Assembly (NCBI GenBank): GCA_002398105.1
Contig: DHCD01000102.1
Coordinates: 3,297-17,202, forward strand
Length of the DNA: 13,906 nt
Direction: 5' to 3'
DNA from: Syntrophomonas sp. UBA4911
GTDB lineage: Bacteria > Bacillota > Syntrophomonadia > Syntrophomonadales > Syntrophomonadaceae
Numbering within the stretch: position 1 is the first letter of the stretch; each line of letters begins with the position of its first letter. Of this stretch, positions 1 to 5,876 are shown in pieces. Position numbers and translations under genes: made by a program. The notes beneath the pieces are model-generated. The model saw only the letters and a list, made by a program, of their open reading frames with translations, had not been told where the DNA came from and searched no databases.

Positions 1-392
1 GTAAGGGCGTCAAATAAAGACCGGTGCAGCTGTTCAAAGGCCTTTTCATCGGTACTGCCCGCCCGGTCGCAGAGGTTATCCAGGTAGTCGCAAATAGTCT
101 GATAAGCAATTATCAGCCGCAGGACAGTATCCTGCATCTGTCTGCAATTTACGGCATATACGGCTCCCCCCTGGCAATGGAAAGCCTTATGCTGCAGGCT
201 GGCCCGGGCCTGTTTTCTGAGTTCCGGGTCTTGGCACCGGCAGGCCTCGGCTTCCCAATGGCGCAGCAGCTTCTTCACCCGGGGCAGGGTATTGACGATA
301 TAGGTGAAAAGAATAGCCGAACGACTGCGGCAACCGGCTGCGGGAATATCGGTCATGTTATTTTCGGGGTCAATTCCGCACGGTGTTTCCAT
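1..392 (-). CDS. ytpB: YtpB-like (DUF2600) large terpene synthase, N-terminal part only
   Basis: This is the first 130 codons of a minus-strand gene that continues past the left edge. The start is the ATG at 392-390, preceded by an excellent ribosome binding site, AAAGGGAGG (complement at about 400-408). I recognise the family from the run of landmarks: PELRKQA at 56-62, KAFHCQGG at 69-76, and AYQTICDYLDNLCDR at 96-110. These closely resemble my recollection of Bacillus YtpB. The aspartates D102, D105 and D109 sit where the metal-binding Asp-rich motif of this family is expected. Bacillus subtilis YtpB cyclises C35 heptaprenyl diphosphate to tetraprenyl-beta-curcumene, a sesquarterpene precursor. 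The true substrate here depends on the adjacent polyprenyl synthase, whose stop lies 45 bases upstream, so the two are probably cotranscribed. The protein is soluble-looking with no signal peptide. The family call is firm; the product is inference. Confidence 0.88.
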   Translation of the reverse strand, partial: METPCGIDPENNMTDIPAAGCRSRSAILFTYIVNTLPRVKKLLRHWEAEACRCQDPELRKQARASLQHKAFHCQGGAVYAVNCRQMQDTVLRLIIAYQTICDYLDNLCDRAGSTDEKAFEQLHRSLFDAL

Positions 393-437
393 CTGTCAAC
401 CTCCCTTTGTAAACGGTATATATCAGTATTCTCCCAG

Positions 438-1565
438 TCAGTTATAATCCCGGTAATCTGCGGTTATTTTTTCATCAAGAGGGCTCTTGGCGAATAAATC
501 CTCCTCTGCCGATACCATCAATAAGGGTTGGCCCACAGAGGTATCAAGTTTTTTATAATATCCCTCCAGAAGATAGCGGCTGAGGCGCTTCATTTCCCCT
601 ATGACCGGATTAAGCGGGAATTCTTCCAGCAGATTCAAGCCCAGCTCCAGATAGCGGCGGGAGAGACGAACCGACTCCTGCAGGGCGCCGGTTGCTTCCA
701 ATATCGTCTGTATCTCCTTGAGCTTGCGGGGACTGCCGCTATTACTTTGCAGCAGAGACCTTAATTTTTTACCATACTTGCTGTCTTTCAAAGCCAGGAT
801 AACCGGCAGGGTGATGTTCCCCTGCCTTAAATCACTGGCTGCCGGTTTGCCTAAAAGGCTGCTGTCGGATACAAAATCCAGTACGTCGTCTATGATCTGA
901 TAAGCGTAGCCCAGATTCAGTCCGAATTGTTCCAGCATCATGATTTCCTGCTCCGGAGCCTGGCTGAGCATAGCCCCCGCCTTGCAGCTGGAGGCAAAAA
1001 GGCAGGCGGTTTTGCGGTAGGTTTTATCATAGTAATCGGCTTCACTGAGATTAAGGTCAAAAAGCATTCCCATTTGCTTGATTTCACCGGAACACATAAT
1101 TTTTATGGTATCAGTCACATTTTCCATTATCCGCGGCTGTTGGCAGCGGCTGATCAGATTAAAGGCGGATGCGAAAAGGAAATCGCCGGTCAATACGCCG
1201 ACCTGGTTGCCCCAGCGCTGGTTGATGCTGGGCTGGCCCCGGCGCAACTGGGAATTATCAATAATATCGTCGTGAACCAGTGAAGCCATATGGATAAGTT
1301 CAAGTGCTGCCGCAATGTCGGTAAGACTGTCGTCATCGTGGGGATATAATGACCCGCTGAGATAAACCATACGCGGGCGCAGCATTTTACCGCTGTTTTC
1401 CAGCAGGTAGCTTAAAATCTGGTCAACCTCGGAGTTCCCGCAGTATAGAACTTCCTGCAAACGCTCGGTTATCTTCTCGGCAGGAAAAATTACCGTTCCG
1501 GCTAAAGTATCCGCTTTTATGGTAAACCCTCCTTTAAAATCCTTAATACCTAATAATTTACCCAT
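438..1565 (-). CDS. Long-chain polyprenyl diphosphate synthase (HepT/IspB family)
   Basis: This is a trans-isoprenyl diphosphate synthase that condenses isopentenyl diphosphate onto an allylic primer. Numbered from the ATG at 1565, the first Asp-rich motif is D99-D100-I-I-D103, followed by R108-R109. The second motif is D226-D227-V-L-D230, followed by GKPAASDLRQG. KTACLF (185-190) is the usual Lys-Thr region. The residues before the first motif are small (A94, S95) rather than aromatic, which in this family favours a long product (roughly C30-C40). Exact chain length cannot be read. The ATG at 1565 has no good ribosome binding site. A perfect AAAGGAGGG lies inside the reading frame, 6 bases before an ATA codon at 1520-1518, so the real start may be that ATA (360 aa). 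The gene lies 60 bases after gatD and 45 before the ytpB-like gene. A HepS-type small subunit is not present in the window, so the enzyme could be homomeric. Confidence 0.92.
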   Translation of the reverse strand: MGKLLGIKDFKGGFTIKADTLAGTVIFPAEKITERLQEVLYCGNSEVDQILSYLLENSGKMLRPRMVYLSGSLYPHDDDSLTDIAAALELIHMASLVHDDIIDNSQLRRGQPSINQRWGNQVGVLTGDFLFASAFNLISRCQQPRIMENVTDTIKIMCSGEIKQMGMLFDLNLSEADYYDKTYRKTACLFASSCKAGAMLSQAPEQEIMMLEQFGLNLGYAYQIIDDVLDFVSDSSLLGKPAASDLRQGNITLPVILALKDSKYGKKLRSLLQSNSGSPRKLKEIQTILEATGALQESVRLSRRYLELGLNLLEEFPLNPVIGEMKRLSRYLLEGYYKKLDTSVGQPLLMVSAEEDLFAKSPLDEKITADYRDYN

Positions 1566-1625
1566 ACGGATACTATATATACCTGTCCTATTGGTCTCAT
1601 GCTGACAGAGAAGCGGGAATGGCGG

Positions 1626-2360
1626 TCATCCTCCGAGGATTTGGCTTTTTACCTGGTGGTGGGCGAAGTTTTCTATGCTGTCATCCAGGATAGGGTCAAT
1701 CGTTATTCCTTTACGCTCAGCCATAGCCTGAATGAAAAAATCGGCGACAGCAGGATTTTTCGGCAGTAAGGGCCCATGCAGGTAAGTGCCTATAAGGTTC
1801 TTATAACTGATGCCTTCACCTTTGTCTTCCCCATTGTTGCCAAACCCCTTTAGCACCCGGCCCAAGGGCTGGAGTTCAGTATCCTCGAAATAAGTACGCC
1901 CTCCATGGTTTTCAAAACCTACTATACTGATTTCGGCTCCGGTTATGGTGCTGGTAATCACTATATTGCCAATCAGCCGGTCTTTCGCTCCCCGGGTGTA
2001 GAAATCGAAAAACCTCAGGCCATCCATAGTCTCTCCATGCGCCCCGATATAGGACTTGCCCAGTAACTGGTAGGCGCCGCAGATGAATAATACCGGCAGT
2101 CCGTTTTCAATTTCCTCTTGCAGGCGCTCCGCCTGGCGGAATAAATCCCGGTATACCAAGCCCTGTTCCCGGTCCGAACCGCCTCCCATGAAGAGCATAT
2201 CTATGTTGCGGTAATCCAGTTTGCCGTCAAGAGAAATATCTTTTATTACACCGCGGTGGCCGTACCATTGCAGGCGTTTCTGCAGGCAAATGAGGTTGCC
2301 CTGGTCACCGTAAAGATTCATTAAATCAGGATACATATGAACTATATTGAAATCAGCCAC
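1626..2360 (-). CDS. gatD: Lipid II isoglutaminyl synthase, glutaminase subunit GatD
   Basis: GatD is a class I glutamine amidotransferase (CobB/CobQ-like) that hydrolyses glutamine and passes ammonia to MurT. MurT uses it to amidate the alpha-carboxyl of D-glutamate in lipid II at the cytoplasmic face of the membrane. The 244-residue length is typical. The nucleophile is C94 in FICGAYQLLG (92-101), the histidine is H195 in TYLHGPLLP (192-200), and R128 matches the position of the arginine reported as important in the staphylococcal enzyme. The N-terminus (VHMYPDLMNLYGDQGN, 7-22) is also diagnostic. The start is a GTG at 2360-2358 with a GGGGGAGG ribosome binding site 8 bases upstream. The gene begins 26 bases after the murT stop, the conserved murT-gatD order of Gram-positive bacteria. 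No key residue is missing. Confidence 0.96.
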   Translation of the reverse strand: MADFNIVHMYPDLMNLYGDQGNLICLQKRLQWYGHRGVIKDISLDGKLDYRNIDMLFMGGGSDREQGLVYRDLFRQAERLQEEIENGLPVLFICGAYQLLGKSYIGAHGETMDGLRFFDFYTRGAKDRLIGNIVITSTITGAEISIVGFENHGGRTYFEDTELQPLGRVLKGFGNNGEDKGEGISYKNLIGTYLHGPLLPKNPAVADFFIQAMAERKGITIDPILDDSIENFAHHQVKSQILGG

Positions 2361-2386
2361 GATTTTATCCTCCCCCAGAGTCGGTT

Positions 2387-3769
2387 TTATCCTCGTACGG
2401 GAACTTTTCCCGCCGGTGCTGCGGAGCGTTTCTGCAGGCCCAGCAAAATCTTGCGGCAGGCAAATAAAGCGGTATAAGTACTCAGAACATAATTGATTTC
2501 ACCGGTAAGACCGCTTAGGTATTCAATGCCCTCTTTCAGATTGGATTTGATTACGAGCTGTTCGGCAGGATAGCCCGCATATTTCATTCTCAGGGCAATA
2601 TCACCGCTGCGTATGCCCGAACAGATAATCTGCTTTATTTTCCGGTCTGTTTCTATAGCTTCGATATCGGCATCCCATATCCAGGAGACGTCCCTGCCGT
2701 CAGCCACCTGGTCGTTAAGAGCAAAGAACAGGTTTTTTACCCCTTGATCCTCTATTACCGCAGCCAGGCTTTGATTCAGTCCGGTGGGATTTTTGACCAG
2801 AATCAAAATCGTCGGCCGGCCATTGATGACGAAGGTCTCCATGCGCCCGGCCTCAGGTCTGAAATCGGCTATAGCTTTCTGAATATGCCGGGGTTCGATC
2901 CCCAGAAGCCGGGCCGCGGATACGGCCGCCACTATATTGTAAGCGTTATAGAATCCCTGATAGGGACTGTTCAACAACATATCGTCCACTCTGAGCTCAA
3001 GGGCCGGGTGCATTACCAGACCGTGGCCGGTAAAATCCATACCGGGATTGTGATTACCACAGCCCGGGCAGGAGAATTTCCCCAATTGGGCATAGTGGTA
3101 GCACTGGTACTGCAATTCCTGCCCACAGATAACACAGTACCTTCCTTCCCGGCTTTCCCGGCTTTCCCGGCTGCCGTAACTGCCCGGGGCAAAGCCGTAG
3201 TACCAGCAGCGCACGGCGGTAAGATCACGGAAATACGCGGTCAGGGGGTCGTCGGCATTGAGTACCAGGTCGATTGCTTTACCCTTTACCGCCTCTCTGA
3301 TAACCTGAACCGTGTAGTCCAATTCACCATAGCGGTCAAGCTGATCGCGGAAGAAGTTGGTAATGAGAATCAGCCCCGGCTTGACTTCTTTTAATAATAA
3401 AGGAACATTAGCCTCATCCGTTTCCAGGAGGGCATAATCAAACCGTTTCCGGCCGGTCATGCCGGTAGCGGCAATAAATGCGGTGGTTATACCGGGAATC
3501 ATATTGGCTCCGGCCTGATTATGCACCAGGCTGGCTCCGGTCTGCTTTATGATCCGGGCCAGCATATTGCTGGTAGTGGTTTTTCCGTTGGTTCCGGTCA
3601 CTATTATTATTTTACCGGTAATCCTGGCTGCCAGTTGCTGCAATATGCCGGGATAGATGCGGCGGGCCATTTTACCGGGAAAGTTGCTGCCTTGATTTCC
3701 CATCAGCCGGCTGAACAGGATCAGGATTTTGCCGACGGCAATTGCCAGTATTAAGCGAAATTTATTCAT
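2387..3769 (-). CDS. murT: Lipid II isoglutaminyl synthase, Mur ligase-like subunit MurT
   Basis: MurT is the ATP-dependent synthetase partner of GatD. It activates the alpha-carboxyl of D-Glu in lipid II for amidation. The Mur ligase P-loop is GTNGKTTT (59-66). A four-cysteine zinc ribbon follows (C212-x2-C215 and C234-x2-C237), the insertion typical of MurT, and then the C-terminal DUF1727 domain. KNPTGLNQ (326-333) and D357/D360 within ADGRDVSW correspond to the region of the conserved aspartate thought to assist GatD. I prefer the ATG at 3769 (460 aa), because CGAGGAG lies 8 bases upstream. An upstream in-frame start at 3811 would add 14 residues without a binding site. Residues about 5-20 are hydrophobic and may touch the membrane. 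An Arg-rich SRE triplicate (200-208) lies just before the zinc ribbon. This is the first gene of the four-gene array after the upstream terminator. Confidence 0.96.
   Translation of the reverse strand: MNKFRLILAIAVGKILILFSRLMGNQGSNFPGKMARRIYPGILQQLAARITGKIIIVTGTNGKTTTSNMLARIIKQTGASLVHNQAGANMIPGITTAFIAATGMTGRKRFDYALLETDEANVPLLLKEVKPGLILITNFFRDQLDRYGELDYTVQVIREAVKGKAIDLVLNADDPLTAYFRDLTAVRCWYYGFAPGSYGSRESRESREGRYCVICGQELQYQCYHYAQLGKFSCPGCGNHNPGMDFTGHGLVMHPALELRVDDMLLNSPYQGFYNAYNIVAAVSAARLLGIEPRHIQKAIADFRPEAGRMETFVINGRPTILILVKNPTGLNQSLAAVIEDQGVKNLFFALNDQVADGRDVSWIWDADIEAIETDRKIKQIICSGIRSGDIALRMKYAGYPAEQLVIKSNLKEGIEYLSGLTGEINYVLSTYTALFACRKILLGLQKRSAAPAGKVPVRG
3146..3172 (-). repeat. Three perfect 9-base tandem repeats inside murT
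   Basis: TTCCCGGCT on the plus strand occurs three times with no spacer. On the coding strand it is AGCCGGGAA, read as Ser-Arg-Glu, so the protein contains SRESRESRE at residues 200-208. It is followed by a further EGR stretch just before the zinc ribbon cysteines. The unit is a multiple of three, so slippage would change repeat number without breaking the frame. It lies between the Mur ligase core and the zinc ribbon, where length variation should be tolerated. Confidence 0.9.
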
Positions 3770-3786
3770 TCTTTTTCTCCTCGGTT

Positions 3787-3818
3787 GGTTTGCATGAGTA
3801 TAATTTACCATAGTTGCA
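3787..3818 (-). promoter_or_regulatory. Weak candidate promoter for murT
   Basis: On the minus strand a TGGTAAATT extended -10-like element lies about 25 bases before the murT start, with a TTATTA hexamer about 17 bases further upstream that matches the -35 consensus poorly. It sits between the terminator after the glycosyltransferase gene and murT. A promoter is therefore expected in this 70-base gap, but the exact element is uncertain. Confidence 0.3.
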
Positions 3819-3837
3819 GGATGATAATAAGCCCCAG

Positions 3838-3868
3838 AAAAAATGTTGGGCCTGTCCAGGACAGGCCC
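3838..3868 (-). terminator. Intrinsic terminator after the glycosyltransferase gene
   Basis: On the minus strand GGGCCTGTC pairs with GACAGGCCC (9 base pairs, 3-base loop; plus-strand arms at 3848-3868). Three bases later comes a run of six T residues (plus-strand A run at 3838-3843). It lies 15 bases past the glycosyltransferase stop and separates that gene from the murT array. Confidence 0.9.
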
Positions 3869-3883
3869 ATACCGGTCGGATAA

Positions 3884-5080
3884 TCAGGAACCGAACCAGC
3901 CGATCAGCTCTTTCACACGATTACGACGGCGGCGGCGTCCGCTATCCAGTTGCTGGTAGACCTCTTCCAGTCTTTTAGCCATGTTATGGGATGACAGACT
4001 GTCGGCCTTGGTCAGAGCATTGCGGCTGAATCGGCGGCGGGTATTTTCATCTCGCAGCAACCGGCAAACAGCAGCCGCAAAGGGTTCGACAGCGCAGGAA
4101 GTGAGATAGCCGTTGACGCCGTCGTCGACCATGTCCTGAACGCCGTAAGCCTTTACCGCCACCACCGGCAAACCGGCTGCCATGGCTTCAATCAGAACCA
4201 ATCCCTGGGTTTCGGTCACTGAAGAAAAAACAAAAAGGTCGGCTGAATAATAGACATTCACCAGGGTATCAAAGGGCAGAGCGCCGGTGAAGATAACATC
4301 CTGCTCCAGGGAAAAACCCAGGTTCCGGGCCTTTTTTTTAAGCTCTCCCTCCAGCGGTCCCTGCGCGGTCAGAACCAGGGTGGTAGCCGGGGCCTCATCG
4401 CGTATATTTTTGAAGGCGTCCAGCAGGAAATCAAGGTTCTTTTCTTTGGTCAGCCGCCCCACAAACAGCAGAATCCGGTTTTGTTCCGGGATGTCATAGT
4501 GGTTGCGCAGCCACTTATTATCCCCGTTACGGAATTTTTCAATGGGGACTCCGGTGGGTACGACCGTGCAGGCGGTTTTGATATCGTAGTTGTCCAGAAT
4601 CGCTTCCACTTCCCGGCTGGGAACAATTATGTGGTCACATTGGTTGCAAAAGTGTTTGCTGTATTTGATGGTAACGTCCCGGGCCAAATCCTGAGCTACG
4701 GGAACGTAATGTACATACTGGTCATAAAGCGTATGGTAAGTAAATACTATGGGTATGTCATAGCGGCGGGCATAATGCAATCCTACTCTGCCCATGGTAA
4801 AAGGGGACTGAACATGGATAACATCCAAATCAAGTCTTTTGAGCAGATTATTCATCCCCGGGAAAATGGGCAAAGCCAGGGTATAGTCTGGATTGGTCGG
4901 GGAAGGGACCGAATAGTAGCGGTATACCCCGTCTTCATTCTCGTTATAGCCCGGATAGCTGGGAGCAAAAATGTAAATATCATGTCCCAGTCTTTCAAGT
5001 TCTTCCCTGAATGTGCAGATGGAAGTGACAACACCGCTGGTGTATGGCTTGAAGCTATCCGTAAAAATTCCTATTTTCAC
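3884..5080 (-). CDS. Family 4 glycosyltransferase, likely membrane glycolipid synthesis
   Basis: This is a GT-B retaining glycosyltransferase of family GT4. The N-terminal acceptor domain starts MKIGIFTDSFKPYTSGV with the glycine-rich loop and has YHTLYDQYVHY at 115-125. The C-terminal donor domain has FVGRLTKEKN (206-215) and the E-x7-E motif E290...E298 (ETQGLVLIE) followed by AMAAGLPVVA. The H-T-L-Y-D-x-Y-x-H-Y pattern resembles enzymes that glucosylate diacylglycerol, such as alpha-monoglucosyldiacylglycerol synthase, so a glycolipid anchor role is likely but not proven. Phosphatidylinositol mannosyl-type transferases are an alternative. The tail is strongly basic and amphipathic (RRRRRNRVKELIGWFGS), which suits peripheral membrane binding. 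The start is a GTG at 5080-5078 with AAAGGAGGG 8 bases upstream. It has its own promoter and terminator, so it is probably monocistronic. Confidence 0.88.
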   Translation of the reverse strand: MKIGIFTDSFKPYTSGVVTSICTFREELERLGHDIYIFAPSYPGYNENEDGVYRYYSVPSPTNPDYTLALPIFPGMNNLLKRLDLDVIHVQSPFTMGRVGLHYARRYDIPIVFTYHTLYDQYVHYVPVAQDLARDVTIKYSKHFCNQCDHIIVPSREVEAILDNYDIKTACTVVPTGVPIEKFRNGDNKWLRNHYDIPEQNRILLFVGRLTKEKNLDFLLDAFKNIRDEAPATTLVLTAQGPLEGELKKKARNLGFSLEQDVIFTGALPFDTLVNVYYSADLFVFSSVTETQGLVLIEAMAAGLPVVAVKAYGVQDMVDDGVNGYLTSCAVEPFAAAVCRLLRDENTRRRFSRNALTKADSLSSHNMAKRLEEVYQQLDSGRRRRRNRVKELIGWFGS

Positions 5081-5138
5081 TGCGGCTGCCCTCCTTTATA
5101 TTGTCAGCAGTACGCCTTTTTTCCGATGCTTTAGAAAC

Positions 5139-5167
5139 AATATATACTTTAATAAGCTGTTTATCAA
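5139..5167 (-). promoter_or_regulatory. Promoter for the glycosyltransferase gene
   Basis: On the minus strand TTGATA (5167-5162) and TATATT (5144-5139) are separated by exactly 17 bases, a good match to the housekeeping sigma-A promoter. Transcription would start about 50 bases before the GTG start at 5080. No terminator with a T run was seen between the upstream zinc-finger gene and this promoter, so some readthrough is possible. Confidence 0.65.
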
Positions 5168-5265
5168 GACCCGGCAGGAGCTCTCCGCCTAATTTGTTTT
5201 AATCTGTTAAATCATTATAGGCATTTATATCCGTCAGTCTCAGCTAATCATTTTTTATTCTGCCT

Positions 5266-5733
5266 TTAACCAGACGAAGAGCCGTCACCGCTTTCAAAGT
5301 ACTCATATCCGGCCACCTGGAAGGTCTCGCCCCGGTCGGACATGGAACCGGCGCCGAGGACTTCCTCCTCTGCCGGACGGCGGTAACGCTCCCGGCGCTC
5401 CTGAGCACAGTGGGCGCACATGGTGGTATTAACCATTCTCTCCAGTCGGGCCGGTTCGATCGGCTGTCCGCAAACCTCACAGATACCGTATTTACCCTGC
5501 TGGTATTGATGCAGAGCATCATTCACCTTTTCCATTTCCAGTTCCAGCAATTCCAATACCCCGGTATCTTTCTCCCGCTCATATACTTCCGAAGCCAGAT
5601 CGCCGGGATGCTGGTCATAAAAGGAGAGTTCATCAGTCGTTTCCGTCATGGGGGTGGTCAGTCTCTCCTGCAGAGTATGAGTCATTTCCTCAAGTTCACG
5701 TTTTCGGGCCATCAAACGATTGTACGGGTCCAT
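5266..5733 (-). CDS. DksA/TraR-type zinc-finger protein (YteA/YlyA-like)
   Basis: This 155-residue protein has an N-terminal helical, charge-rich part (about 1-80) with a coiled-coil look. It then has one C4 zinc finger, C85-x2-C88 and C106-x2-C109 (CEVCG, CAHC). The stretch DLASEVYEREKDTG (45-58) is characteristic of the Firmicute YteA-type branch. Family members bind RNA polymerase near the secondary channel. In Bacillus subtilis YlyA lies directly downstream of ileS and is reported to affect sporulation-stage transcription. The same ileS adjacency occurs here, supporting a YlyA-like role by inference. The start is the ATG at 5733-5731 with AGAGGTGATTTT just upstream. The longer frame from 5811 would run through the promoter-like AT-rich region and is unlikely. 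The Ser/Gly-rich tail (149-155) is probably disordered. Confidence 0.88.
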   Translation of the reverse strand: MDPYNRLMARKRELEEMTHTLQERLTTPMTETTDELSFYDQHPGDLASEVYEREKDTGVLELLELEMEKVNDALHQYQQGKYGICEVCGQPIEPARLERMVNTTMCAHCAQERRERYRRPAEEEVLGAGSMSDRGETFQVAGYEYFESGDGSSSG

Positions 5734-5820
5734 AAAATCACCTCTTATTCCTGTTTGCAATCCCCTCCTCAATTTATATATATTATCCCAAATGGCAAAA
5801 TTATTAATCATTTGCCTTTA
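5734..5820 (-). promoter_or_regulatory. AT-rich leader with probable promoter for the zinc-finger gene
   Basis: This gap follows the strong ileS terminator, so a promoter is expected. On the minus strand TTGCCA is followed within 14-16 bases by the overlapping TATATA/TATAAA/TAAATT series, and GATAAT is a second possible -10. I cannot choose between them. Two Shine-Dalgarno-like runs (GAGGAGGGG and AGAGGTG) are present. Only the second is well spaced from the ATG at 5733. Confidence 0.35.
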
Positions 5821-5847
5821 TAAAAGCAGCGGGGATGGCCCCGCTGC
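5821..5847 (-). terminator. Intrinsic terminator after ileS
   Basis: On the minus strand GCAGCGGGG pairs perfectly with CCCCGCTGC (9 base pairs, 4-base loop CCAT; arms at 5826-5834 and 5839-5847) and is followed directly by TTTTA. It starts about 30 bases beyond the ileS stop. Confidence 0.93.
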
Positions 5848-5876
5848 ATACCGTCACTTAAAAGCAAACTTATTAT

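Noticed and set aside
24..497. Plus-strand open reading frame of 157 codons at the left edge
   Set aside because: It is the antisense of the ytpB-like gene, which has a strong binding site and clear family motifs. The plus-strand translation has no recognisable domain and runs through the intergenic gap.
2744..3394. Plus-strand open reading frame of 216 codons inside murT
   Set aside because: It is antisense to the MurT core and zinc ribbon. Its low-complexity PAFPAFPA run is only the shadow of the 9-base repeat.
4481..5134. Plus-strand open reading frame of 217 codons opposite the glycosyltransferase
   Set aside because: It is antisense to a gene with complete GT4 motifs, a promoter and a ribosome binding site.
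5168..5195. GGCGGAG/CTCCTGCC hairpin after the zinc-finger gene
   Set aside because: The stem is short and bulged and is not followed by a T tract.
5794..5816. GGCAAA...TTTGCC inverted repeat upstream of the zinc-finger gene
   Set aside because: The arms are only 6 bases with an 11-base AT-rich spacer and no further pairing, so it is likely chance.
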